A DNA stretch of 64,000 nucleotides from Alphaproteobacteria bacterium (lineage in GTDB: Bacteria; Pseudomonadota; Alphaproteobacteria; Caulobacterales; Caulobacteraceae): contig JANYET010000066.1 of the NCBI GenBank assembly GCA_025359785.1, forward strand, positions 62,001 to 126,000, in the 5' to 3' direction. Under the pieces are notes generated by a model, which did no database searches, was not told the origin of the DNA, and was given only the letters and a program-made list of their open reading frames with translations. This document shows, piece by piece, positions 17,537 to 26,017 of the stretch. How positions within the stretch are numbered: the first letter of the stretch is position 1; each line of letters opens with the position of its first letter. The position numbers and the translations under genes were made by a program.

Positions 17537-19507
17537 TTAGAGCCTCGCCTTGGCCTTGGCCGCCACGGCTTCCGCGGTGATGCCGAAGTGTTTGTAGAGC
17601 ACCTCGGCCGGGGCGCTGGCGCCGAAGCCTTCCATGCCGACGAAGACGCCGTCCGCGCCGATGAAGCGGTCCCAGCCCATGCGGACGCCGGCGTCGACGG
17701 CCACGCGGACATCCGTTTCGCCGATCACCTGGGCCTGGTAGTCGGTCGGCTGGGCGGCGAACAGCTCCCAACAGGGGGTCGAGACCACGCGGGCGCCGAT
17801 GCCGTCGGCTTCCAGGAGGTCGCGGGCGGCCATGGCGACGGAAACCTCCGAGCCGCAGGCGAAAATCGTCACCTGGGCCGGATGGCCGGCGCCGGCCAGT
17901 TGATAGGCGCCGCGGGCCGACAGATTTTCAGCCGCGACGGCGGTGCGGACCGCTGGAACCTTTTGGCGGGACAGGGCCATCACCGAGGGCGCCTTGGTCG
18001 ACTGCAGCGCCAGCTTCCAGCACTCGGCGGCCTCCACCGCGTCGGCGGGGCGGAAGACGTTGAGGTTGGGGATCGCGCGCAGGGCGGCGACATGTTCCAC
18101 CGGCTGGTGGGTCGGGCCGTCCTCGCCGACCCCGATGCTGTCGTGGGTCATGACGTGGACGACGCGGGCGCCCATCAGCGCGCCCAGGCGGATCGCCGGG
18201 CGGCTGTAGTCGGAGAACACCAGGAACGTCCCCGAATAGGGGATCACGCCGCCGTGCAAGGCCATGCCGTTCATAGCCGCCGCCATGCCGAACTCGCGCA
18301 CGCCATAGTGGACGTAGCGGCCGGCGTAGTCCGGCAGGTCGAACGTCCCCATGCCCTTGACGATGGTATTGTTTGAGCCGGTGAGGTCGGCCGAGCCGCC
18401 GACCATTTCCGGGATTGCGGGGATCAGTTCGGCCAGGGCCGCGCCGGAGTGCTGGCGGGTCGCGGCGGCGGGCTTTTCGGCCTCGCACCTTGCGATGTGG
18501 GCGTCGAGGGCGGCGAACGCGCCCGCCGGAAGTTCGCCGGCCATGGCGCGGTCGAAGTCGGCCTTGTGCGGCGAGGCGGCGAGCCGGGCGTCCCAGGCCT
18601 TGCGGATCCGCGCGCCCTTGCGGCCGGCGGCGCGCCAGGGTTTCAGCACCTCGTCCGGCACGGTGAAGGGCTGGGCGGTCCAGCCCATGGCGGCGCGGCT
18701 GGCCGCGATCTCCGGATCGAACAGGGTGTAGCCGTGGCTGTGGGGGTCGCCCTCCTTGGGGCCCGCGCCCTTGGAGATCTTGGTCTTGCAGGCGATCAGG
18801 CTCGGCTTGTCCTGCTTGGTCGCCCAGCGCAGGGCGGCGGCGATCTTGCCGAAGTCGTGGCCGTCCACCGCCTTGACCGCCCAACCGGCAGCCTTGAAGC
18901 GGGCGAGCTGGTCGCCGGTCTCGGCAATGGTCGCCTCGCCGTCGATGGTGGTGTTGTTGTCGTCGAAGAGGACGGTGAGCTTGGCGAGCTTGAAGCGCCC
19001 GGCCAGGCTGATCGCCTCGTGGCTGACGCCCTCCATCAGGCAGCCGTCGCCGGCGATCACCCAGGTGCGGTGATCGACCAGATCGTCGCCGAAGCGGGCG
19101 GCGACGTGGCGCTCGGCCATGGCCATACCGACTGCGGTGGCCAGCCCTTGGCCCAGCGGCCCGGTGGTGGTCTCGACGCCGGGGGTATGGCCGTATTCCG
19201 GATGGCCCGGCGTGTTCGAGCCGAGCTGCCGGAAGTTCTCGATCTGCGCCATGGTCACGGCCTTCACCCCGGTCAGGTGGAGCAGGCTGTAGAGCAGCAT
19301 CGAGCCGTGGCCGGCCGACAGCACGAAGCGGTCGCGGTCATGCCAGTCCGGCCGGGCGGCGTCGTACTTCAGGACCTTCGTGAACAGCACGGTGGCGACA
19401 TCGGCCATGCCCATCGGCATGCCCTGGTGACCGGACCTGGCCTTGTGCACGGCGTCCATGGACAAGGCGCGAATGGCGTTGGCCATCGACTGAAGGGGCG
19501 CGGGCAT
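17537..19507 (-). CDS. tkt: Transketolase
   Basis: A thiamine-diphosphate enzyme of the pentose-phosphate pathway and Calvin-type carbon rearrangements. The 656-residue protein has the N-terminal [18 protein letters not shown] block, the TPP motif [13 protein letters not shown] with the downstream FDDNN, and the pyrimidine-domain glutamate region [13 protein letters not shown]. The location beside zapA is typical of alphaproteobacteria. It is transcribed divergently from zauP, with about 130 bp between the starts. Confidence 0.96.
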   Translation of the reverse strand: MPAPLQSMANAIRALSMDAVHKARSGHQGMPMGMADVATVLFTKVLKYDAARPDWHDRDRFVLSAGHGSMLLYSLLHLTGVKAVTMAQIENFRQLGSNTPGHPEYGHTPGVETTTGPLGQGLATAVGMAMAERHVAARFGDDLVDHRTWVIAGDGCLMEGVSHEAISLAGRFKLAKLTVLFDDNNTTIDGEATIAETGDQLARFKAAGWAVKAVDGHDFGKIAAALRWATKQDKPSLIACKTKISKGAGPKEGDPHSHGYTLFDPEIAASRAAMGWTAQPFTVPDEVLKPWRAAGRKGARIRKAWDARLAASPHKADFDRAMAGELPAGAFAALDAHIARCEAEKPAAATRQHSGAALAELIPAIPEMVGGSADLTGSNNTIVKGMGTFDLPDYAGRYVHYGVREFGMAAAMNGMALHGGVIPYSGTFLVFSDYSRPAIRLGALMGARVVHVMTHDSIGVGEDGPTHQPVEHVAALRAIPNLNVFRPADAVEAAECWKLALQSTKAPSVMALSRQKVPAVRTAVAAENLSARGAYQLAGAGHPAQVTIFACGSEVSVAMAARDLLEADGIGARVVSTPCWELFAAQPTDYQAQVIGETDVRVAVDAGVRMGWDRFIGADGVFVGMEGFGASAPAEVLYKHFGITAEAVAAKAKARL

Positions 19508-19635
19508 GGGCGGTGAGTCGTCCGGCGTTAAGGAATGCCGGGCGGGGTCGCACGCAAGCGCGTGAGGGTCAAGAAAAGGGCATGCTTTCAGGTCAAGGCG
19601 ACGCAGGTCATAGTCAGGGCAGCAGGAGGACGGCG

Positions 19636-19923
19636 ATGAGCGGCGGCGAGAACGCCCTGGACCTGGCGGCCCGGCGGCTTGAGCAAGCGGTGCATGTGCT
19701 GGAACAGCGGCTGGCGCAGCGCCTGAAGAGCGCGGGGGACGCGGTGGGCGGCCTGTTCGATCAGGACCGCGCCAACCTGGCGGCCGAGCTGGACGAGGCC
19801 CGCGCCCACGAGCGCGAGCTGGAAGCCGCCGGCGCCGAGGCTTCGGCGGCCCTGGGCCGGGCTATCGAGGAAATCCGCGCCGCGCTGAACGGCGCCCCCG
19901 CCTCGGCGATGGGAGAGCACTAG
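19636..19923 (+). CDS. zauP: ZapA-partner coiled-coil protein ZauP (DUF4164-like)
   Basis: A 95-residue, highly charged, alanine-rich protein predicted to be one long coiled coil ([19 protein letters not shown] onwards). Its position directly upstream of zapA, with only 2 bp between them, matches ZauP of Caulobacter. That protein forms a complex with ZapA that focuses the FtsZ ring at midcell. I chose the ATG at 19636, preceded by AGGAGGA. The frame is open further upstream without coding character. Identity is by context and architecture. Confidence 0.82.
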   Translation: MSGGENALDLAARRLEQAVHVLEQRLAQRLKSAGDAVGGLFDQDRANLAAELDEARAHERELEAAGAEASAALGRAIEEIRAALNGAPASAMGEH

Positions 19924-19925
19924 CC

Positions 19926-20258
19926 ATGGCCCAGATCAGCGTCGACGTGAACGGCCGGCCCTACGCGGTGGGCTGCGAGGACGGGCAGGAAGCCCACCTC
20001 ATCGAGCTCGCCAAGATGTTCGATCACCAGGTGCGCCAGGTCGGCCAGGACATGGGCCAGCTCGGCGACACGCGGCTGTTCCTGATGGGCGCGCTGCTGC
20101 TCGCCGACGAACTGGCCGACGCCCGCGGCCGCCTGGGCGCCCTGCAGGCCGAGGTTTCCCGCCTGCAGTCCGACCGCGCCCGGCTGGAAGGCCGCGCCGT
20201 CGCCGCCCTCGAAGGCGCCGCCAAGCGGATTGAGAAGCTGGCGGCGGAAGAGGCGTAG
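19926..20258 (+). CDS. zapA: Cell-division protein ZapA
   Basis: ZapA binds and bundles FtsZ filaments. The 110-residue product starts MAQISVDVNGRPYAVGCEDGQE, the typical ZapA beta-strand head. It continues with HLIELAKMFDHQV and a C-terminal coiled coil. It follows zauP by 2 bp. In many proteobacteria zapA is followed by the 6S RNA gene and fau. Here the same order is kept, but with a foreign-looking gene inserted directly after zapA. Confidence 0.94.
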   Translation: MAQISVDVNGRPYAVGCEDGQEAHLIELAKMFDHQVRQVGQDMGQLGDTRLFLMGALLLADELADARGRLGALQAEVSRLQSDRARLEGRAVAALEGAAKRIEKLAAEEA

Positions 20259-20267
20259 AGGGCCACC

Positions 20268-20861
20268 ATGAGAAGGTGGGCCACTTTCGCTTTGATCCTA
20301 GGAATGCTGCCCTCTGCCGCGCGTACCCAGGAATCTTCGACAAAATTTGATGGTCGATGGTGGATGACGCTGAATTCCGAACAGCGCTCAGCCTTTCTAG
20401 CCGGCGAAAGCGATTGCTACGCCTACGACGTGCGGGGTCACAGATACCCTAGAGATCTCGGAGCCGCTGAACATGAACGCGTCACCTCATACTATCGGAC
20501 GCACCCCTCTCAACTTGACCATGGCGTCCTGCCGATTTTCCGGATTGTTTTCCGGCGCGATCCGCACTCTGCCGACCATGGCGGTGAGAACTTTCCTGAG
20601 AATCACGGCGTTTTCGACGGGGAGTATTGGTGGCAGTTGGGAGACAAAGGTCGCCCATACTTCATTCGCGGCTATCTTGCCTGCCAGGCGAACTACAATC
20701 GTTTGAGAGTCACACGGCCAGTCGCATTTTACGTTCAAGGATTGGATCGATGGTATGGCTACGACAGAGGGATGAAGGACACCGGCCGAAACGACAAGAT
20801 TGCGGCGGTCCTCATGCGGAACGTGCGCTCTGACATCCGTTTGGATGCTCACCAGCCCTAA
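20268..20861 (+). CDS. Secreted protein of unknown function, lower GC
   Basis: I do not recognise this 197-residue protein. It has an N-terminal signal peptide (WATFALILGMLPSAARTQ) and a mature domain rich in tyrosine, histidine and arginine with two cysteines (SDCYAYD and LACQAN). Its GC content is visibly lower than its neighbours, and it starts only 9 bp after zapA. It interrupts the otherwise conserved zapA-ssrS-fau order, which suggests insertion by transfer. No domain, active-site motif or immunity-protein signature is evident. Confidence 0.6.
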   Translation: MRRWATFALILGMLPSAARTQESSTKFDGRWWMTLNSEQRSAFLAGESDCYAYDVRGHRYPRDLGAAEHERVTSYYRTHPSQLDHGVLPIFRIVFRRDPHSADHGGENFPENHGVFDGEYWWQLGDKGRPYFIRGYLACQANYNRLRVTRPVAFYVQGLDRWYGYDRGMKDTGRNDKIAAVLMRNVRSDIRLDAHQP

Positions 20862-20918
20862 AGCTCAGAGTGATTGCAGGCAAAACTGGCCATCATCAAC
20901 TTAGGTCGCAGTCCGTTC

Positions 20919-21094
20919 GGGCCGTAGTGGGCTCTAAGAATATCGTCGTCGCTTGAGAACCGGACGCCGACGCACTACCTTGCGAAACGGCGGGTCTGCT
21001 GTGGCCCTCGTCGAAGGCGACATATTCCAGCGACCTTAATTCACTCTTAGGGAGCTGTCCCTGGCCGGGATCGTGGTCCCGGGCACACGGCGCC
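20919..21094 (+). ncRNA. ssrS: 6S RNA (SsrS), regulator of sigma-70 RNA polymerase
   Basis: 6S RNA mimics an open promoter and sequesters the housekeeping RNA polymerase holoenzyme. Support is position (between zapA and fau, its usual site) plus a fold worked out by hand. The closing stem pairs GCCGT (20921-20925) with ACGGC (21087-21091) and GTG with CAC. An inner stem pairs CTC and TAAGA (20932-20939) with TCTTA and GAG (21045-21054). A large central bubble follows. The terminal stem pairs GCCGACG (20966-20972) with CGTC and GGC (21009-21018). A small hairpin (21065-21082) lies on the 3' arm. The length of about 170 nt fits. Exact ends are uncertain. Confidence 0.75.
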
Positions 21095-21198
21095 CACCTG
21101 GTCTACCAGGTCGAGGGAATGAAACAGTCCTTCACGGTTCTCACGGCGCCGCCACCCTAATTTCCGTCTAAGTCATTCTTTCCGTGTAAGATCGTCCG

Positions 21199-21789
21199 GT
21201 GACCCAACCGCTCGATAAAAAGGCTTTGCGCGTCGAGATGCGGGCCTTGCGCCGCCATCTCTTCGACTCCACGCCCGAGGCTCCGGCGCGCGCGGCGCGC
21301 AAGCTGCCGGTGTCGCGGTTCGGGCGGTTCAGCATCGTGGGCGCCTATTGCGCGCAGGGCGCCGAGCTGGATTGCGGCCCCATCCTGCAGGCGATCCTCG
21401 ACCTCGACCCCACACGGACCCAGGCGGCCTTGCCGATCGCGGCGGCGAAGAACCAGCCGTTGCAGTTTCGCCTCTGGCGGCCGGGCGATCCGCTGACGCC
21501 GGACGCCTACGGCATTCCCTCGCCCATGGCCTCGGCCCCGCTGCTGCTGCCCAACCTGATGATCACCCCGGTGCTGGCTTTCGACCGCCAGGGCGGTCGG
21601 CTGGGGCAGGGCGGCGGCCACTATGATCGGACGCTGGCGGCGCTGCGTCGGGATCGGCCGGTGTTCGTGCTGGGCGTGGCCTTCGCGGGCCAGGAGATCG
21701 ACCACGTTCCCATGGGCCCCCACGACCAACGCCTGGACGCCATCGTCACAGAGACGGCGTACATAGAAGTGGGTAAAGAGGCCGCATGA
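21199..21789 (+). CDS. fau: 5-formyltetrahydrofolate cyclo-ligase
   Basis: This enzyme (YgfA/Fau) converts 5-formyl-THF to 5,10-methenyl-THF using ATP. The C-terminal signature VLAFDRQGGRLGQGGGHYDR is complete. The N-terminal basic helix KKALRVEMRALRRHLF is also typical. The start is a GTG at 21199. The product is 196 residues. It lies about 100 nt downstream of the 6S RNA, as in enterics where the two are co-transcribed, and overlaps the next gene as ATGA. Confidence 0.92.
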   Translation: MTQPLDKKALRVEMRALRRHLFDSTPEAPARAARKLPVSRFGRFSIVGAYCAQGAELDCGPILQAILDLDPTRTQAALPIAAAKNQPLQFRLWRPGDPLTPDAYGIPSPMASAPLLLPNLMITPVLAFDRQGGRLGQGGGHYDRTLAALRRDRPVFVLGVAFAGQEIDHVPMGPHDQRLDAIVTETAYIEVGKEAA

Positions 21790-22622
21790 GATTTGCCTTT
21801 TTTGGAGACGTGGTGGGCCGCGCCGGCCGTGACGGCCTGGCCGACCACCTGCCGGGCCTGCGCAAGCGGCTGGGCCTGGAGTTCGTCATCGTCAACGCCG
21901 AGAACGCCGCGGCGGGCTTCGGGATCACCGAGTCCACGGCGCGCGAGCTGTTCGACGCGGGCGCCGACGCCCTGACGCTGGGCAATCACTCCTGGGATCA
22001 GAAAGAGGCCCTGACCTACATCGTCCGCGAGCCTCGGCTCATTCGGCCCCTCAACTATTCGGCCTTCTCCGACGCGCCCGGCCGCGGCGCCCAGCTGTTC
22101 GAGACGCAAGGCGGCCGCCAGATTCTGGTGATCAACCTGTTGGGCCGGGTGCACATGGACAGCCTGGACGACCCCTTCGCGGCGGTGGACAAGGAGCTGG
22201 AGGCCTGTCCGCTGGGCGCGGTCGCCGACGCCATCGTGGTCGACATGCACGCCGAGGCGACCTCCGAGAAGATGGCCATGGGGCACTTCTGCGACGGGCG
22301 CGCGAGCCTGGTGGTGGGCACCCACACCCACGTGCCGACCGCCGACTGCCAGATCCTCTTGGGCGGCACGGCCTATCAGACCGACGCCGGCGCCTGCGCC
22401 GACTACGACAGCGTGATCGGCAACCAGAAGGAAGAGCCGCTGCGGCGCTTTACCACCCGCATCTCCGGCGGCCGCTACAAGCCCGCCGAGGGGCCGGCCA
22501 CGGTCTGCGGGGTTTTCGTCGAGACCGACAACGCCACGGGTTTGGCCCGCCGCGTCGAGCCGATCCGCATCGGCGGGCGGTTGTCGGAGACCGTGCCGGT
22601 GGTCGAGGCGGTCGGGGCCTAG
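21786..22622 (+). CDS. YmdB-type metallophosphoesterase
   Basis: A TIGR00282/YmdB-family calcineurin-like phosphoesterase; the Bacillus YmdB and related proteins hydrolyse cyclic nucleotides such as 2',3'-cAMP. Metal-ligand motifs are visible in order: FFGDVVG (Asp8), VNAENAA, GNHSWD, DMHAEATSEK and GTHTHVPTAD. The 278-residue length is normal. It is translationally coupled to fau (ATGA). Its stop shares CTAG with the convergent DegT gene, with no room for a terminator between them. Confidence 0.9.
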   Translation: MRFAFFGDVVGRAGRDGLADHLPGLRKRLGLEFVIVNAENAAAGFGITESTARELFDAGADALTLGNHSWDQKEALTYIVREPRLIRPLNYSAFSDAPGRGAQLFETQGGRQILVINLLGRVHMDSLDDPFAAVDKELEACPLGAVADAIVVDMHAEATSEKMAMGHFCDGRASLVVGTHTHVPTADCQILLGGTAYQTDAGACADYDSVIGNQKEEPLRRFTTRISGGRYKPAEGPATVCGVFVETDNATGLARRVEPIRIGGRLSETVPVVEAVGA

Positions 22623-23812
22623 GACGCGGCCGGGCCGTTGGTCTGCACGAAGGCGCGGATGGCGGCGATGATCTGGTCCTGGTGGTCCGTGGTCAGGTAG
22701 GGGTGCATCGGCAGGCTGATCACCTGGCCCGCCTTGGCGTCGGTGACCGGCAGGCCGCCGGGCGCGGTGGGATAGACCGAATAGACCCCCTGCTGGTGGA
22801 TCGGGATCGGGTAGTAGACGGCGGTCGGGATGCCCTGTTCGCGCAGCTGCGGGGCGAGGTCGTCGCGGCCCCCTCTGCCAGGCAGATTGGCAAGTTCGAT
22901 CGTATACTGCGCCCAGACGCTGACGCCGCCCTTCAGCACCGTGGGCGTCTTCACGAGGTCCGACAGGCCGGCGGCATAGCGGCCGGCGACGCGGTTGCGG
23001 GCGGCGATCTCGTCCTCGAAAATCTTCAGCTTTTCCAGCAGGACGGCGGCCTGGAGGGTGTCCATCCGGGCGTTCATCCCGATGCGGACGTTCAGGTATT
23101 TCGGGTCGTGGTCGAAGGTCTTGCCCTCGATGTCGGACGTCACCGCCTGGCCGTGGACGCGGAGGCTCACCAGCAGGTCGTGGAAGCGCGCGTCCTTCGA
23201 CAGCACCGCCCCGCCGTCGCCGTAACAGCCCAGCGGCTTGGCCGGGAAGAACGAGGTGGTGGTGACGTCGGCCCAGTGGATCGGGTGCTTGCCGTCGAGC
23301 GTGCAGCCGAAGCCCTGGGCGGAGTCCGAGATCAGCTTCAGGCCGTGCCTGGCGCAGACCGCGGCGATGGCCGGATAGTCGGCCGGGCCGCCGAACAGGT
23401 CGACGGCGATCACCGCGCGCGGCGTGAGCTGGCCCGCCGCCTTCACCGCGACGATGGCGGCCTCGAGGCTGATCGGATCGAGGTTGTAGGTGTCCGGGTC
23501 GATGTCCACGAACACCGGCGAGGCGCCGACCAGCGGCATGACCTCGGCGGTGGCCGCGAAGCTGAACGACGGGCAGAACACCGCATCGCCAGGCCCGATG
23601 CCCCAGGCCATCAGCGGCAGCACCAGGGCCTCGGTGCCCGAGCCGCAGGACAGCACATGCGGCGCCTGGCCGAAGACGCCAAGCTGGCGCTCCAGCTCGG
23701 CGATCTCGGGGCCCATGATGTAGGCGCCGGACCGCACGACCTTGAGGATCGCGTCCTCCAGCGGCTGGCCCAGCCGGGCGCGCTGCGCCTGCAGGTCGAT
23801 GAACGGAATCAT
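22619..23812 (-). CDS. DegT/DnrJ/EryC1/StrS-family PLP aminotransferase
   Basis: A sugar aminotransferase-type PLP enzyme that acts on nucleotide-linked keto-sugars in surface polysaccharide or glycosylation pathways. The 397-residue protein starts MIPFIDLQAQ. It has GSGTEAL at the phosphate-binding site, the SDSAQGFG aspartate region, and the lysine that forms the Schiff base in SFFPAKPLGCYGDGG. The sequence is complete. No other sugar genes flank it, so the product sugar is unknown. Confidence 0.92.
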   Translation of the reverse strand: MIPFIDLQAQRARLGQPLEDAILKVVRSGAYIMGPEIAELERQLGVFGQAPHVLSCGSGTEALVLPLMAWGIGPGDAVFCPSFSFAATAEVMPLVGASPVFVDIDPDTYNLDPISLEAAIVAVKAAGQLTPRAVIAVDLFGGPADYPAIAAVCARHGLKLISDSAQGFGCTLDGKHPIHWADVTTTSFFPAKPLGCYGDGGAVLSKDARFHDLLVSLRVHGQAVTSDIEGKTFDHDPKYLNVRIGMNARMDTLQAAVLLEKLKIFEDEIAARNRVAGRYAAGLSDLVKTPTVLKGGVSVWAQYTIELANLPGRGGRDDLAPQLREQGIPTAVYYPIPIHQQGVYSVYPTAPGGLPVTDAKAGQVISLPMHPYLTTDHQDQIIAAIRAFVQTNGPAAS

Positions 23813-24130
23813 GGGTCGGGCCTCGTACGATGGTCAGCGTGCGGCTCATGCCATGTGCCGCGCGGTGGCGCCAAAACACGTTGGGTTGCGAGGTATTGCG
23901 CGCCCCTGCGCGCGATTGGACAGACCTGGCCGCGAAGCCTTGCTTTTGTCGTTTCTAGCCCCCGCCCTTCGCCAAAAGGGCCGAATCCATAGCGCGACGA
24001 ACCAGCGTAACTCTCCACGCCGCAGGGGCGAGGATGCGGTGATTTGGCGAGTCGGGGAAGACGGGGAATCCGGGCGCTTAACGGCCATCCCCGCCGCCGC
24101 GTCTGACGGGCTTCGGGGCTACGCCAGCAC
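23813..24130. other. Intergenic stretch with no recognised feature
   Basis: This 318-bp stretch lies between the start of the DegT gene and the end of the barstar-like gene. I see no credible reading frame, RNA fold or repeat shared with the rest of the window. It must hold the promoter of the DegT gene, whose position I cannot assign. It marks the left edge of the accessory islet. Confidence 0.5.
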
Positions 24131-24748
24131 CTAAGGCCAGACGTGAAGGGCCACGGGAACGCCAGCGTCAGCGGCCTCACGGAAGATAATCTCGACCCGC
24201 TCCATGAAGGCGTTCATCTCGGGAGAGAAGCGCGCGGTGTTGAAGATCCGCACAGCGAAGGGCGGCTCTAAGCCATTAATCCCTGAACCCGTTATGCTGT
24301 CCCACAACGCATCTAGGTTTTGGCCGTGCCACTGTGGGGCCTGCAGCTTGGCTAGAAGCACCTGGTAGAAGTCGGATGGCTGCGCCCATCCTTCGGCGTC
24401 GATCGTGATTAGCCAGGACGGGTCAGCACCTTCGCCACACCAGCCCCAGTCGCCCAGCACGTCGAGTAGATCGGCCAGGCTGCACACCTCGCCATCGCGA
24501 TAAGGTCCAAAGCTGGAGGCGGTCAGGCCCTGCTTGTGAAGCAAATCGAAAAAGGGCGGATACCGGTCTGTGAGCTCGAAAACGAGCGTTCCGCGTCGCG
24601 CGCCAAAGCCCTGCACCAGCATTTCGGCCTCAAGCACAACGTCTGGCGATACTGTGACGCGGACCGGCCCTTCGATCTGCACGCCGAGCACCTTCGCCGA
24701 GCGCTCCCACGCTTGGACATACGTCCACTTGGCTGTTGGCTCGCTCAT
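24131..24748 (-). CDS. Barstar-like protein with an N-terminal extra domain
   Basis: The C-terminal part (about residues 126-200) resembles barstar, the barnase inhibitor. A strand precedes the segment DFYQVLLAKLQAPQWHGQNL, followed by DALWDSITG at 146-154; the hydrophobic-W/Y-G-x-NLDALWD pattern is the family hallmark. The first 120 residues form a separate domain I do not recognise (FELTDRYPPFFDLL, then DLLDVLGDWGWCG). Many barstar-like proteins are immunity proteins or antitoxins for ribonucleases. No barnase-like gene is visible beside it. Its composition is a little lower in GC than the core genes. Confidence 0.7.
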   Translation of the reverse strand: MSEPTAKWTYVQAWERSAKVLGVQIEGPVRVTVSPDVVLEAEMLVQGFGARRGTLVFELTDRYPPFFDLLHKQGLTASSFGPYRDGEVCSLADLLDVLGDWGWCGEGADPSWLITIDAEGWAQPSDFYQVLLAKLQAPQWHGQNLDALWDSITGSGINGLEPPFAVRIFNTARFSPEMNAFMERVEIIFREAADAGVPVALHVWP

Positions 24749-24966
24749 TCCCGCTTATAAGGACGCCGCCGGAACTTCTGCAACGCATCGGGCAAGGCCA
24801 GACCGCCGAGCCTGCCTGCTTTCGATGGCCATCGGATCGCTAAGGGCTTGCCCTTGGCCGCAGGGTCGATGGGTGTAGCCCACGCGACCCGTATATGCGC
24901 CCTTGTCCTGAATCTGCCCTTTCGGCCCAGCCTGCCATCATGGTCCTTTTCAAGGCCAGCAAGAGT

Positions 24967-25278
24967 TTAGATCACCGTGCCCTGGCGATAGGCGAGCTTT
25001 GCATTTCCACGAATCCGCGTCCCGCGCTTCGTGACCTCCAGGCTGATCTGGTCGCGGACGATGTCGCACATGAGGAAGCCAAGGCACTCGTGCTGTTCCA
25101 TTCCAGGGTCCCTAGCCGTCTCCACATGAAGGTGAAGGCGCCTCGGGTCGGGGCCGTAGTTCCGAATGATGGCGTCGGCGCCATAGAAGCGGCGCACGGT
25201 CTGATTGATGTAGGCCGCCTCGGCCGGACTCAGCGGCGCGGGAGGAACGGGATCGGATGGCGGACGAGCTTTGGGCAC
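24967..25278 (-). CDS. Small protein of unknown function in the accessory islet
   Basis: A 103-residue protein with a proline-rich N-terminus and a compact domain (AYINQTVRRFYGADAIIRNY onwards, then LHLHVETA, CLGFLMCDI and ISLEVTKRG). I do not recognise a family. The mix of strands and one helix would fit a small enzyme or an immunity protein, but no motif decides this. It starts 9 bp after the end of the next upstream gene (25288-25674), so the two are probably one operon. An opposite-strand frame across this region has no support and was left out. Confidence 0.5.
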   Translation of the reverse strand: MPKARPPSDPVPPAPLSPAEAAYINQTVRRFYGADAIIRNYGPDPRRLHLHVETARDPGMEQHECLGFLMCDIVRDQISLEVTKRGTRIRGNAKLAYRQGTVI

Positions 25279-25287
25279 GGTCTGACG

Positions 25288-25674
25288 CTACCCCGCTGCG
25301 CTCGTCCGCCCGACCACGAGCGTAACCGATTTCGACTGAAAACAATCATTGTCTTGTTCAGAAATGAAATCTTCGCTCTCCTTCCAGGGGTCGAGCGAAA
25401 GGTAGAATTGGTCTTCAGCCGTCCATAAGCACTTCACAAATGTAATTCGCTCGATGCTGTGTTCGCTCGTAAAATTATAGTCGAATTTCACCATGCCTCT
25501 GAGCGTCAATACGTAGTGGTCGCCATCAGTTCCTTGGGGAACATTGAAGGTGAGCTGTATGAGGGGTTCCCATTCGACGTCACCTGGCAGAATGGATAAC
25601 CCGACTATGTTGCCGTCACGGACAGAGTTCACACCCCTGAGAAAACGCACAGCGTCCTGGTCTTCGAGCTGCAT
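25288..25674 (-). CDS. Small protein of unknown function downstream of brnA
   Basis: A 128-residue acidic protein with a strand-rich pattern (IVGLSILPGDVEWEPLIQL, HYVLTLRGMVKFDYNF, FYLSLDPW) and many acidic residues. I do not recognise it. Its lower GC and unusual codon use set it apart from core genes, and its size and charge resemble immunity-type proteins, which is only an impression. I chose the ATG at 25674; an earlier start at 25689 is possible. It begins 25 bp after brnA and may be part of the same transcript. Confidence 0.5.
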   Translation of the reverse strand: MQLEDQDAVRFLRGVNSVRDGNIVGLSILPGDVEWEPLIQLTFNVPQGTDGDHYVLTLRGMVKFDYNFTSEHSIERITFVKCLWTAEDQFYLSLDPWKESEDFISEQDNDCFQSKSVTLVVGRTSAAG

Positions 25675-25699
25675 CGGCGGCGCCCTCACTTCGCCAACG

Positions 25700-26017
25700 C
25701 TATGCCCGGCGCGCCTGCTTTAGCGAGGCCAGCATTTCCCGCCGCAGAATGGCGTTCAGGCGGCCCTGGTATCCTCGACCTTGCGACTTGAGCCAATCCA
25801 GCACGTCGGCGTCCACGCGGGCGGTGATCTGTTGCTTTACGGGCCGGTAGAAGCGCCCCCGGACGCCGGCGCCCCACGCCTCGTCGGACAGCTCGGGGAT
25901 GTCGCTGGTGTCGATGGATGCATCAGGCAGCGCCGCCAGCTCGGCCAGGTGTTCGCGTTGCGCGACGGTGAGCGGCGACAGCGTTTCGGCATTGGGGCTA
26001 ACCAGCTTCGTTTTCAT
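25700..26017 (-). CDS. brnA: BrnA antitoxin
   Basis: The antitoxin and repressor of the BrnTA type II toxin-antitoxin system. The 105-residue protein ends in a ribbon-helix-helix-type segment, KQQITARVDADVLDWLKSQG then YQGRLNAILRREML, which is the BrnA DNA-binding signature. The N-terminal part, with the IPELSDEAWGAGVRGRFYRP stretch, binds and masks BrnT. The gene overlaps the end of brnT by 20 bp, the usual order (toxin first). Confidence 0.9.
   Translation of the reverse strand: MKTKLVSPNAETLSPLTVAQREHLAELAALPDASIDTSDIPELSDEAWGAGVRGRFYRPVKQQITARVDADVLDWLKSQGRGYQGRLNAILRREMLASLKQARRA

Noticed and set aside
21621..23879. Very long open frame on the minus strand covering fau, the YmdB-type gene and the DegT gene
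   Set aside because: It mirrors known genes in another frame; the predicted residues are low-complexity arginine/alanine/glycine, as expected in GC-rich antisense frames.
24895..25428. Plus-strand frame in the accessory islet
   Set aside because: It overlaps two minus-strand frames with more protein-like composition and has no motif or ribosome-binding site.
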